In this document: positions 34,639-43,247 of the stretch, in pieces
Layout: each line of letters begins with the position of its first letter
Numbering within the stretch: the stretch's first letter is position 1
From: JBQTIU01 sp052387815
Lineage (GTDB): Bacteria; Pseudomonadota; Alphaproteobacteria; CACIAM-22H2
Length of the DNA stretch: 64,000 bases
Assembly: GCA_052387815.1 (NCBI GenBank)
Contig: JBQTIU010000039.1
Coordinates: 14,776 to 78,775 of the forward strand
Direction of reading: 5' to 3'
The notes under the pieces: model-generated
What the model was told of the DNA's origin: nothing
The model's input: only the letters and a program-made list of their open reading frames with translations
The model's database searches: none
Made by a program: the position numbers and the translations under genes

Positions 34639-34705
34639 GCTTCCTCACTCCCCATCTCTATCTCTTTGCGCGATCCGCGGCGCCCTCGCGCGCCCCGCGT
34701 CACGT

Positions 34706-35953
34706 TCAGCCGCCGAGCTTGTCCTCGAACGGGAAGGTGCTCAAGATCTGGTAGCCGGTCTCGGTGACCAGGACCTGCTGTTCGAGCTTGACGCCCTCCG
34801 CCCCGCCCTCTTCGCCGACATAGCTTTCGATGCAGATCGTCATGTTGGGCTCGAGCACGGCGTCGTAGCCCGAGGCCGCGAAGTCCTGGCGGTGAGGGAC
34901 CCGCGGCCACTCATCGCACAGGCCCACCCCGTGGGCGATGCCCGAATAGCGGTTGGCCGCGTAGGCGTCGGGAATGCGCCACGCCTGGTCCGCAAACTCG
35001 GCCATTGAAATGCCCGGCTTGACGAGCTCGAGGTTGGCGTGGATCTGCTCCAGGGCGAGGCCGTAAAGCTGGCGCTGCTCGGGCGTCGCCCGGTTCGGGC
35101 CGCACAGGAAGGTGCGCGAGAGGTCGGCGCAATAGCCGAACGGGCCGATCAGGTCGGTGTCGAAGGCGACGAGGTCGCCGGGCCGGATCACGCGCTCCCC
35201 GCACTCCTTGAACCAGGGGTTGGTCCGCCCGCCGGAGGCCAGGAGGCGGGTCTCCATCCATTCGCCGCCGAGGCGGATGTTGGTGTCGCAGAGCAGCGCC
35301 CACAGCTCGTTCTCGGTGAGGCCGGGCCGCAGCGCCTCGTGCATGCGCGCCATGCCCGCCTCGCAGACGGCGATCGATTGGCTCATGCACGCGATCTCGT
35401 CGCTCGATTTGACGGCGCGCGCGAGCTCGCAGGGTTCCTGTGCGTCGACGATCTCGAACCCGAGGGCTTCGAGCGCCTTCCATCCCGGGGGATCGATATG
35501 GTCGATGGCGATCCGCGCACCGGCGCCGCACCGTTCGCGGAACAGATCGGCCATCTGGTTGGCCCACTCGCGCACGCGCTCGGCGAGTCGGTTGCCGCAC
35601 GAATAGAAGAACCACGAGCGGGCCGGGCGGACCTCGCCGATGGTCTCGAGCCCGTCCGACAGGTGGCCGCAACCGTGGAAATCGAACAGGACGCAACGGC
35701 CCGCGGCCGGCACGAAGCAATAGCGCGCGGGGTTGTGGAGGGTCCACACCGCCATGTTGCGGCTGCCGGTGGCATAGCGGATGTTGATCGGGTCGTAGAG
35801 CACGGCGGCGGCGATGTCGAGCCGCTTGAGCTGGGCCTGCAAGCGGCCCAGCCGGTAGCCGCGCAGCCGCACCATGTCGATCTGGCCTTCGTGGTCCTTG
35901 ATGGCGAAGCCGGGCGAGGTCTTGGCGAGACGGAGCGGGTCGGGCCTGGGCAT
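34706..35953 (-). CDS. M24-family metallo-lyase/peptidase, strongly DddP-like (candidate DMSP lyase)
   Basis: 415 residues in the pita-bread (creatinase/aminopeptidase P) fold. Putative metal ligands are Asp265, Asp267, Asp277, His341, Glu376 and Glu391 (in VAFDTDLIG, CADLSRTF, GIAHGVGL, TICIESYVGEEGG and VKLEQQV). From memory, the DddP of Ruegeria lacuscaerulensis uses Asp295, 297, 307, His371, Glu406 and 421, plus catalytic Tyr366 and Asp377; subtracting 30 gives exactly these residues and also Tyr336 and Asp347, both present here. DddP splits dimethylsulfoniopropionate to DMS and acrylate. Non-lyase relatives exist, so activity is a hypothesis. It lies 3 nt after the sarcosine-oxidase-like gene. 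Confidence 0.75.
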   Translation of the reverse strand: MPRPDPLRLAKTSPGFAIKDHEGQIDMVRLRGYRLGRLQAQLKRLDIAAAVLYDPINIRYATGSRNMAVWTLHNPARYCFVPAAGRCVLFDFHGCGHLSDGLETIGEVRPARSWFFYSCGNRLAERVREWANQMADLFRERCGAGARIAIDHIDPPGWKALEALGFEIVDAQEPCELARAVKSSDEIACMSQSIAVCEAGMARMHEALRPGLTENELWALLCDTNIRLGGEWMETRLLASGGRTNPWFKECGERVIRPGDLVAFDTDLIGPFGYCADLSRTFLCGPNRATPEQRQLYGLALEQIHANLELVKPGISMAEFADQAWRIPDAYAANRYSGIAHGVGLCDEWPRVPHRQDFAASGYDAVLEPNMTICIESYVGEEGGAEGVKLEQQVLVTETGYQILSTFPFEDKLGG

Positions 35954-35956
35954 CGG

Positions 35957-37303
35957 TCAGCTCCACGGGAACGGGCTGTGCGAGACCGGATGCAGCCTGC
36001 CCTCGGCGAAGCGCGAGAAGGCGAAGGGCTGGAGGAGGCGGCTGCGCGGCTGGCCGACGATCTCCTGGGCGACCAGCTTGCCGACCGCGATCATCTTGTA
36101 GCCGTGGTTCGAGTCGGCGATGATGCGGCAGTTCTGGCGGAAGACGTCGATCACCGGGAAGCTGTCCGGCGTGAAGCAGCCGATGCCCCCCGACGGCTCC
36201 TTCTTGTACCGCCCCGACTTGCCGACGTAGCGCTTCTGGCAAAAGGCCAGGGCCGAACACCACAGGTGGGCGAATTCGGCATCGGTGATGAACTCCGGCG
36301 ATTCGGGGCCGTAAGGATCGACCGCGACCTCGTCCGGATCGCCCTCGACCTGGTAGGGCATGGCGCCGCCCTGGACGCCCTTGAAGTGGAAGTCGGGCTT
36401 GTAATAGATGCCCCACATCCGGTCGGTGATCAGCGAGCCGTCGACGTCGGAATGGAGCGGCTCGTCGGTGTCGACATGGATCACGGGCGGCATCTTGCCG
36501 TCGTCGGTGAGCCCGAACTCGGGCTCGACGCCGAGCGTCCCTTCCTCGAGACACCAATATTTCCACATCCTTACGCCGCGATGCAGGTTTCCGTCGCGGC
36601 CCTTGATGTCGATGCGCTTGGGCAGGTCCAGCATGTTCCAGATCTGGTTGATCCACGGGCCGACCCCGACCACGACGTCCTCGCAACCGATATCGCCGCG
36701 ATCGGTCGCCACCGCGGTGATGGCGCCGGAGTTCGACCCCGACTGGAAGCCCGTCACCTTGACGCCCGAGAGGATGCGCACGCCCTCGCGCTCGGCCTTG
36801 GCGGCGAGGCCGTACATCGAGGCCCGGTTGTTGGCGTAGCCGCCCTTCTTCTCGTGCAGGACCGAGGTGATCCCCTTGGCCTGCCAGTCGCCGAACAGGG
36901 CGCGCATGTACTTCTCGCAGTCGGCCGCGCCTTCGACGAACACGGAGCCGTAGCCGATGTCCTTCTGCTGGCGGGCGATCTGGGCCACGTCCTCGTGCAT
37001 CACCTCCGGGCTGATCTGCATGTAGCCGACCGGATTGTAGCGGAAGGCTTTGGGGTCGCTTTCCCAGATCGCCACGCATTCGGCCATCAGTTCCCGCATC
37101 GCCGGCTGGAAGTAATTGTTGCGGACCACGCCGCAGGCGATGCCCGAGGCGCCGGCGGCGATCCCGGTCTTGTCGATCACCAGGATGTCTGCCCCGCTGC
37201 CCTTGCGGCGCGCCTTGAGTTCGAGCGCCAGGTGGTAGGCGGTCGACAGGCCGTGCACACCGGCGCCGATGATCACATGCTTGGCATGGCCGGGCATCGT
37301 CAT
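35957..37303 (-). CDS. FAD-dependent oxidoreductase, sarcosine/dimethylglycine oxidase-like
   Basis: 448 residues from ATG 37303 with an AGGGAG-type site upstream; the open frame to 37399 is not needed. The FAD motif KHVIIGAGVHGLSTAYHLAL and the GIAAGASGIACGVVRNNYFQPA stretch are typical of SoxB/DMG dehydrogenase-like proteins, where the latter lies near the flavin. CEDVVVGVGPWINQI and FPVIDVFRQNCRIIADSNHGYKM complete the fold. Likely chemistry is oxidation of an N-methyl or secondary amine. It leads the minus operon with the DddP-like gene and is divergent from the PuuE-like gene across 154 bp, which presumably holds both promoters. Confidence 0.88.
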   Translation of the reverse strand: MTMPGHAKHVIIGAGVHGLSTAYHLALELKARRKGSGADILVIDKTGIAAGASGIACGVVRNNYFQPAMRELMAECVAIWESDPKAFRYNPVGYMQISPEVMHEDVAQIARQQKDIGYGSVFVEGAADCEKYMRALFGDWQAKGITSVLHEKKGGYANNRASMYGLAAKAEREGVRILSGVKVTGFQSGSNSGAITAVATDRGDIGCEDVVVGVGPWINQIWNMLDLPKRIDIKGRDGNLHRGVRMWKYWCLEEGTLGVEPEFGLTDDGKMPPVIHVDTDEPLHSDVDGSLITDRMWGIYYKPDFHFKGVQGGAMPYQVEGDPDEVAVDPYGPESPEFITDAEFAHLWCSALAFCQKRYVGKSGRYKKEPSGGIGCFTPDSFPVIDVFRQNCRIIADSNHGYKMIAVGKLVAQEIVGQPRSRLLQPFAFSRFAEGRLHPVSHSPFPWS

Positions 37304-37457
37304 GGCGGAGATCTCCCTCGTGCGGGCGGCAGGGCCCGACCCATGATATAGCCGGGCGGAGGGGGCCGCGCCACATCCCTCCTCGACATTCCCGTTCACC
37401 CTCGCGGCCCGGCGCGCTATCGTCGCGGCACGGGAAGCGGCGTTCGAGGGGGCGCGG

Positions 37458-38378
37458 ATGGCCGGCCAGGGGCGCGATCTCGTCGGCTATGGGAACCGGC
37501 CGCCGCAGGTGCGCTGGCCGGGCGGCGCGCGGGTTGCGGTCAACTTCGTGCTCAACTACGAGGAGGGCGGCGAGCGTTGCATCCTCGACGGCGATGCGAC
37601 TTCGGAATCGCGGCTGTCCGACTTGTTCATGCCATCGCCGCTGCAGGGCGCAAGGAACCTGCTCATCGAATCGGCCTACGAGTACGGGTCGCGGGTCGGG
37701 TTCTGGCGCTTGCTGCGCGTGTTCGCCGAGCGCGGCGTGCCGGTCAGCGTCTATGCGGTCGGCCTGGCGCTGGCGCGCAACCCGGCCGCGGCCGAGGCGA
37801 TGGTCGCCGAGGGCTGCGACATCGTCGACCATGGCTGGCGCTGGATCGACTATCACGGCATGGACGAGGCGCTCGAACGCGAGCACATGCGCCTCTCGAT
37901 CGAGACCATCGAACGGCTGACCGGATCGCGCCCGCGCGGCTGGTATGTCGGCACGCCCAGCGCCAATACGCGCCGGCTGGTGGTCGAAGAGGGCGGGTTC
38001 CTCTACGACAGCGACGCCTACAACGACGAGCTGCCCTACTGGACCCATGCGCACGCGCGGCCTCACCTCATCATCCCGCATACGCTCGACACCAACGATA
38101 CGCGGCTCGCGCGCGGGCTCGGTTGGGCGCAAGCCGAGGACCTCTTCACCTGCCTCAGGGACGAGTTCGATGCCCTCTACCGCGAGGGCGAGGCGGACCC
38201 ACGGATGATGACCGTGGCGGTCCACTGCCGGCTGGCCGGCAAGCCCGCGAGATGCGCCGCCTTCGCCAAGTTCGTCGATCACGTGCTGGGCCACGAGCGC
38301 GTGTGGACCTGCCGGCGCATCGAGATCGCCGAGCACTGGCTGCGCCACCATCCTCCCGACGCGCCGCCACCGCCATGA
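37458..38378 (+). CDS. PuuE-type allantoinase / polysaccharide deacetylase family protein
   Basis: 306 residues from ATG 37458. The N-terminus RDLVGYGNRPPQVRWPGGARVAVNFVLNYEEGGERCILDGDATSE and the segments ESAYEYGSRVGFWRLL, EGCDIVDHGWRWIDYHGMDEALEREHM and PYWTHAHARPHLIIPHTLDTNDTR follow the metal-independent allantoinase PuuE closely. PuuE opens the hydantoin ring of allantoin in purine breakdown. No uricase or HIU hydrolase is seen nearby, so it may act on another cyclic ureide, which would fit the carbamoylase genes on the other side. It is the first gene of a tightly packed plus-strand operon. Confidence 0.85.
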   Translation: MAGQGRDLVGYGNRPPQVRWPGGARVAVNFVLNYEEGGERCILDGDATSESRLSDLFMPSPLQGARNLLIESAYEYGSRVGFWRLLRVFAERGVPVSVYAVGLALARNPAAAEAMVAEGCDIVDHGWRWIDYHGMDEALEREHMRLSIETIERLTGSRPRGWYVGTPSANTRRLVVEEGGFLYDSDAYNDELPYWTHAHARPHLIIPHTLDTNDTRLARGLGWAQAEDLFTCLRDEFDALYREGEADPRMMTVAVHCRLAGKPARCAAFAKFVDHVLGHERVWTCRRIEIAEHWLRHHPPDAPPPP

Positions 38379-39838
38379 CCGAGCTTGCTCGTGCCGACAT
38401 CGTGATCCGCAACGGCGCCGTCATCGACGGCTCCGGCGCGCCCCGCTTCGCCGCCGACCTGGCCCTGTCCGCGGACCGGGTCCTCGCCATGGGGTCGCTC
38501 GGCCGCGTCGCGGCGGCGGTCGAGATCGACGCCAGCGGCCGGATCGTCGCGCCGGGCTTCATCGACGCCCACACGCATGACGACTGCGCGCTGTTGTCGA
38601 TGCCGGACATGACCCCGAAGGTGAGCCAGGGTATCACCACGCTGATCGCCGGCAATTGCGGCGTCAGCCTGGCGCCGCTGGTGCTCGCCGGGCCGCCGCC
38701 GCCGCCCCTCGACCTCCTGCACACCGAAGCCGGCTGGTACCGCTTCCCCCGTTTCGCGGACTACGTGGCCGCCCTCGGCGAGCGGCCGCCCGCCGTCAAT
38801 TGCGCGCTGCTCGTCGGCCATATCACCTTGCGGCACGGCGCCATGGATCGCCTCGAGCGCGCCGCGCGCGCGGCCGAGATCGCGGCCATGCAGAATTGCG
38901 TGCGCGAGGCGATGGCGGAAGGCGCAATCGGCATCAGCACCGGGCTCGATTATCCCGGCGCCGTCGCCGCGCCGACCGCGGAAGTGATCGCGCTGGTGGC
39001 GGCGGTGAAGCCGTATGGCGGCCTCTATTGCTGCCATCATCGCAACTATTTCGAGGGGCTGGAAGCGGCGCTGGAGGAGGCGTTTCTGATCGGCCGCCGG
39101 GCCGGCGTGCCGCTCCTGCTGTCCCACCACCAGGTCGCCGGCGCGGCCAATTTCGGCAAGGGGCCCATGACCCTGGCGATGATCGAGCGGGCGCGGCGCG
39201 AGGCCGCGATCGGCCTCGATGCCTACCCCTACGACGCCAGCTCGAAAACCCTCGATCCCGGCCGCGCCGTCCCCGGGGTGAGGATCATGATCACGTGGTC
39301 CAAGCCCCATCCCGAGATGGTCGGCCGCGAGCTCGACGACATCGCCCGCCAGTGGACCTTGAGCGACAGCCAGGCGGCGGAGCGTCTGTTGCCCGCCGGC
39401 GCGATCTATTTCCAGCTCAGCGACGACGACGTCCGCGCCATTCTTGCCGACCCGCACACCATGATCGGCTCCGACGGCTTGCCCCATGACGTCCATCCCC
39501 ATCCCCGGCTGTGGGGCGCGTTCCCGCGGGTGCTGGGGCATTATGTCCGCGAGCTTGGTCTGCTGTCGCTGGAGGAGGCCGTGCGGCGGATGACCGGCCT
39601 GCCGGCGCGCTGGTTCGGCCTTCGCGATCGCGGCCGGCTCGGCCCCGGGGCCTTCGCCGACCTCGTGATCTTCGACCCCGAAACGATCCTTGACCGCGCC
39701 ACCTTCGCCGAGCCGGCCCGGCCGGCGGCCGGGATCGACACGGTGATCGTCAACGGCCAGGTGGTATGGGCCGGCGGCGCCCATACCGGGGCGCGGCCCG
39801 GACGCGTGCTCAAGCGCGACCCGACCGCCGGCGAATGA
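38375..39838 (+). CDS. N-acyl-D-amino-acid deacylase-like amidohydrolase
   Basis: 487 residues from ATG 38375, overlapping the PuuE-like stop by 4 nt. The amidohydrolase N-terminus (ADIVIRNGAVIDGSGAPRF), the metal motif FIDAHTHDDCALL, LIAGNCGVSLAPL (the D-aminoacylase Cys motif), GISTGLDYPG, HHRNYFEG and MIGSDGLPHDVHPHPRLWGAFPRVLGHYVRE are all present. This is the D-aminoacylase/dihydroorotase-like subgroup that frees D-amino acids from N-acyl derivatives. The C-terminal GPGAFADLVIFDPETI is the usual small beta domain. Together with the D-carbamoylase operon it suggests use of blocked D-amino acids. Confidence 0.9.
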   Translation: MTELARADIVIRNGAVIDGSGAPRFAADLALSADRVLAMGSLGRVAAAVEIDASGRIVAPGFIDAHTHDDCALLSMPDMTPKVSQGITTLIAGNCGVSLAPLVLAGPPPPPLDLLHTEAGWYRFPRFADYVAALGERPPAVNCALLVGHITLRHGAMDRLERAARAAEIAAMQNCVREAMAEGAIGISTGLDYPGAVAAPTAEVIALVAAVKPYGGLYCCHHRNYFEGLEAALEEAFLIGRRAGVPLLLSHHQVAGAANFGKGPMTLAMIERARREAAIGLDAYPYDASSKTLDPGRAVPGVRIMITWSKPHPEMVGRELDDIARQWTLSDSQAAERLLPAGAIYFQLSDDDVRAILADPHTMIGSDGLPHDVHPHPRLWGAFPRVLGHYVRELGLLSLEEAVRRMTGLPARWFGLRDRGRLGPGAFADLVIFDPETILDRATFAEPARPAAGIDTVIVNGQVVWAGGAHTGARPGRVLKRDPTAGE

Positions 39839-41091
39839 GCGTCCGGGAACCGGCGCGCCAGACGCGGCAAAGCGAGGTGGGCTTGGCCCGCGTCATCCTT
39901 CCTTTGGTCCAGATTCTGACGGGGGCCGCGCTGGTCGGGCTCGCCTCGGGGTCTCTGTCCGTGCTGATCGGCGTCCGCCTGGCGGCCAGCGGCGCCCCGG
40001 GCGTCGTGATCGGCCTCGTGCTGGCCTGTCACTTCGCGGGATTCATCCTCGGCTGCCGGTTGTGCCCGCAGGCGATCGCCGGTTTGGGACACGTCCGGGC
40101 GTTCGGCATTTTCGCGGCCGGCGCCACCTGTCTTACCCTGGCGCTGTCGCTGTTTCAGAGCCTGCCGGCCTGGGCGCTCATCAGGGTCGGCACCGGGTTC
40201 TGTCTCGCCGGGCTGTTCACGGTGGTCGAAAGCTGGCTCAACGAGCAGGCGGTCCCCGCTTTCCGCGCTCGCATCTTCGCCGTCTACATGATCGTCGGCT
40301 CGGGCGCCGCGGGGCTGGCGCCCTTGTCCCTCAACCTCGTCGATCCGTTCCGCTACGAACTGTTCGCCGCCATCGCCATCGCCTTCGCGCTGGCGCCCCT
40401 ATCGGTGGCGCTCACGACCGCTTCCATGCCGGCGGCCGGCGGCCGGTCGGGCCTTGGCCTCCTCACCCTGTTCGCGGCCTCGCCGGGCGGCCTGCTGGCC
40501 TGTTTCGGCCACGGCCTCGCCAACGGCGCCCTTTACCAGGTCAGCCCGGTCTATTTCGCGCAACTGGGTTTCGATCACGCGCAGTTGTCGGTGTTCTTGA
40601 GCGCCGCGATCGTCGGCGGCGTTGTGATGCAGATGCCGGTCGGCGTTCTCGCCGATCGCTTCGGGCGCCATCGGCTGCTGTTGGGGCTGACGTTGCTCGC
40701 GACAATTCTCACCTTGCCGCTGGCGCTCGCCTCGGCGCCCTCGTTCGGCTTCGTGCTCGGGCTGGGGATCGCGACCGCGGCGCTGCTGCACCCGTTCTAC
40801 AGCCTTGGCGTGGCGATCGCCAACGACCGGCTGGCGCGTGGCGAGTATGTCGGCGCCGCCGGCGGGCTGCTGCTGGTGTGGGCGGCCGGCGCGGGGCTCG
40901 GCCCGATCGCGGCGACCGGCCTCATGGACTGGATCGGGCCGAGCGGCCTTTACGTTCACATCGGCGCGACCACGCTCATGCTTGCCGCCATCGTCCTCCA
41001 CCGTATGCTCGCGCGCGCGGCCGCCCGCCCCGCCGACGACGGCGTGAGCGGCGCGGGACGGCTGGCGACGCCGCCTTCCTCCCAAGGATAA
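39835..41091 (+). CDS. Major facilitator superfamily transporter (YcaD-like)
   Basis: 418 residues from ATG 39835, overlapping the preceding stop by 4 nt. Twelve hydrophobic segments are visible. Typical motifs are VGLASGSLSVLIGVRLAASG in helix 1, GTGFCLAGLFTVVESWLNEQA around helix 4 and GVLADRFGRHRLLLGL in the central loop (motif A). The YcaD subgroup has unknown substrates. In this operon it could bring in or export a substrate of the surrounding hydrolases. Confidence 0.88.
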   Translation: MSVREPARQTRQSEVGLARVILPLVQILTGAALVGLASGSLSVLIGVRLAASGAPGVVIGLVLACHFAGFILGCRLCPQAIAGLGHVRAFGIFAAGATCLTLALSLFQSLPAWALIRVGTGFCLAGLFTVVESWLNEQAVPAFRARIFAVYMIVGSGAAGLAPLSLNLVDPFRYELFAAIAIAFALAPLSVALTTASMPAAGGRSGLGLLTLFAASPGGLLACFGHGLANGALYQVSPVYFAQLGFDHAQLSVFLSAAIVGGVVMQMPVGVLADRFGRHRLLLGLTLLATILTLPLALASAPSFGFVLGLGIATAALLHPFYSLGVAIANDRLARGEYVGAAGGLLLVWAAGAGLGPIAATGLMDWIGPSGLYVHIGATTLMLAAIVLHRMLARAAARPADDGVSGAGRLATPPSSQG

Positions 41092-41094
41092 ACG

Positions 41095-42012
41095 ATGGCG
41101 CGAATCATTTTTCCCGACTGCACGCCTTACATGGCCGGCTTCTACGACGCCGAGATGCGGGCCCTCTTGCCCGGCCTCGACCTGCGGGTCGCGCGGCCCG
41201 ACCCCGAGGAGCTCATCCGCAACCTCCAGGGCCAGGACGGAGTCCTTCACTTCCAGTCGAAACTGACCGCGCCGATCCTCGCCGCCTGCCCTAGCTTGCG
41301 CGTCATCGTCTTCCTCGGCACCGGCGTGGGCAGCTGGGTCGACCTCGACGCGGCCAGGCGGCGCGGCATCGCCGTGCGCCGGGTGGCGGGCTACGGCGAC
41401 CGCACGGTCGCCGAGCACGCGATCGCGCTCGTCTTCGCCGCGGCGCGCAAGATCGCCGCCATGGACCGCGAGCTGCGGGCGGGGGTGTGGCGCGCGGACG
41501 CCCTCTACGAGCTCGAGGGCAAGACGCTGGGCGTGGTCGGGCTCGGCGGCTGCGGCCGCGAGGTGGCGCGGATGGGCGCGGCCCTCGGCTTCAAGGTCAT
41601 CGGCTGGAACCGCGGCCCGGTGCCGCACGACCTGCCCTGCAAGAGCATGGAGCTCGATGCGGTGCTGGCGAAGGCCGATATCGTGTCGCTCCATCTTGGC
41701 CTCAACGAGGAGACGGCCGGGATCATCGACCGCAGGCGTCTTTCGCTGCTCAAGCCCGGCGCGATCTTCATCAATACGGCGCGTGGCGGACTGGTGGACG
41801 AGGCGGCGCTGGTCGCGCTGCTCGAGGACGGGCGCATCGCTGCCGGCCTCGACGTCTTCCGCGAAGAGCCGCTGCCCGCTGGCCATCCCCTGACCCGGCT
41901 TGCCAATGTCACGCTGTCGGCTCATTCGGCGTGGATGAGTCCGGAGGCCGGGCGGCGGCTGTTGCGCCTCGGCCTCGAGACGATGTGCGAGGAAGTCGCC
42001 GCGCTCGGCTGA
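41095..42012 (+). CDS. D-isomer-specific 2-hydroxyacid dehydrogenase
   Basis: 305 residues from ATG 41095, 3 nt after the MFS gene. The NAD-binding motif is LGVVGLGGCGREVARMG, and the catalytic triad is visible as Arg in INTARGGLVDEAAL, Glu in REEPLPAGHP and His in LSAHSAWMSP. It interconverts a 2-oxo acid and a D-2-hydroxy acid with NAD(P)H in the cytosol. Oxo acids would arise from the D-amino acid oxidation proposed for the neighbouring operon, so reduction of such a product is a reasonable guess. Confidence 0.92.
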   Translation: MARIIFPDCTPYMAGFYDAEMRALLPGLDLRVARPDPEELIRNLQGQDGVLHFQSKLTAPILAACPSLRVIVFLGTGVGSWVDLDAARRRGIAVRRVAGYGDRTVAEHAIALVFAAARKIAAMDRELRAGVWRADALYELEGKTLGVVGLGGCGREVARMGAALGFKVIGWNRGPVPHDLPCKSMELDAVLAKADIVSLHLGLNEETAGIIDRRRLSLLKPGAIFINTARGGLVDEAALVALLEDGRIAAGLDVFREEPLPAGHPLTRLANVTLSAHSAWMSPEAGRRLLRLGLETMCEEVAALG

Positions 42013-42093
42013 GCGCGGGGAGGTGGCGTGGCCATGGGTCGTCTGGTAGGTTCGGGCGAGCGGCCGATGCCGCGATTTCCAGGAGCGAACGAC

Positions 42094-43167
42094 ATGGCAG
42101 CCAAGACCAAGCGCAAGACGAGGAGTCCGAAGAAGCTGGGTTTGCTGGAGCGGCTCGCCGCCGGTCCGGTCATCTGCGCCGAGGGGTATCTCTTCGAGCT
42201 GGAGCGGCGCGGGTACTTGCAGGCCGGCGCCTTCGTGCCCGAGGTCCTGGTCGAGCACCCGGAAGTGGTCGCCCAGCTCCATCGCGATCTCGTGCATGCC
42301 GGCTCGGACGTGGTCGAGGCCCTCACCTATTACGCCCATCGCGAGAAGCTGCGCATCGTCGGCCGCGAGAAGGACCTCGAACGGATGAACCGCCAGGCCT
42401 TGCGCATCGCCAAGAAGGTGGCGCGCGAGTCGGGCGCCCTGTTGGCCGGCGATATCTGCAACACCAATATCTACGAGCCCGACAACAAGGCATCGGCGAG
42501 GGCGGTGCGCCGCATGTTCGAGGAGCAGGTCGGCTGGGCGGCCGAGGCGCGCGTCGATTTCATCATCGCCGAGACCATCTCGTTCGCCGGCGAGGCGCTG
42601 ATCGCCCTCGACGTCATCAAGCGGGCGGGCCTGCCGGCGGTGGTCACGATGGCCATGCACCGGGACGACGTCACGCGCGAGAACTGGACCATCGGCGAAG
42701 CCGCCAAGCGCCTCGAGGCGGCGGGCGCCGATGTCGTCGGTCTCAACTGCATTCGCGGGCCCAACACCATGATGCCGCTCCTCAAGGAGATGCGCGCCGC
42801 GGTCAAGTGCCACCTCGCCGCCTTGCCGGTCCCCTACCGCACCACCGCGAGCGAGCCGACCTTCCAGTCGCTGAGCGACGCCGCGTGGACCGGATTCCCC
42901 AACGCGCGCCCGTTCCCCACCGCGCTCGATCCGTTCGTGTGCAACCGTTACGAGATCGCGGCCTTCGCCGCGCAGGCGCTGGACTTGGGCGTGCGTTACC
43001 TCGGGGTGTGCTGCGGGGCGGGGCCGCATCATATCCGCAGCCTGGCCGAAGCGCTCGGCCGCCGCCCGCCGGCCAGCCGCTACTCGGCCGACATGTCGAA
43101 GCACGCCTACTACGGCACCGACAAGAGCCTCAAGAAGATCAACGTCGAGTACGCAGGCCGGCTGTGA
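42094..43167 (+). CDS. Homocysteine S-methyltransferase, betaine-homocysteine methyltransferase-like
   Basis: 357 residues from ATG 42094 (MAAKTKRKTR), chosen because AGGAG lies 8 nt upstream; an in-frame start at 42028 lacks one. The zinc ligands of this family are present as Cys219 in GLNCIRGP and Cys306-Cys307 in LGVCCGAGPHH. The N-terminal part (ERRGYLQAGAFVPEVLVEHPE ... ALTYYAHREKL) resembles eukaryotic BHMT more than plant-type or MmuM enzymes. It should transfer a methyl group to homocysteine from glycine betaine or a methyl-sulfonium such as DMSP. That fits the sarcosine-oxidase-like and DddP-like genes 5-8 kb away. Confidence 0.87.
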   Translation: MAAKTKRKTRSPKKLGLLERLAAGPVICAEGYLFELERRGYLQAGAFVPEVLVEHPEVVAQLHRDLVHAGSDVVEALTYYAHREKLRIVGREKDLERMNRQALRIAKKVARESGALLAGDICNTNIYEPDNKASARAVRRMFEEQVGWAAEARVDFIIAETISFAGEALIALDVIKRAGLPAVVTMAMHRDDVTRENWTIGEAAKRLEAAGADVVGLNCIRGPNTMMPLLKEMRAAVKCHLAALPVPYRTTASEPTFQSLSDAAWTGFPNARPFPTALDPFVCNRYEIAAFAAQALDLGVRYLGVCCGAGPHHIRSLAEALGRRPPASRYSADMSKHAYYGTDKSLKKINVEYAGRL

Positions 43168-43247
43168 CGCAAGCATGCCGCCCATGGCCGAAGCCTATCG
43201 CCGCCCGCCCGGTTGTGCGGCCAGGCGGGGCGCGGGTCTTCTTCGCC

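Noticed and set aside
34911..38351. A 1146-codon minus-strand open frame spanning three genes
   Set aside because: Its translation is Arg/Ala/Gly-rich without family likeness and is only an out-of-frame shadow of the M24, flavoprotein and PuuE-like genes in GC-rich DNA.
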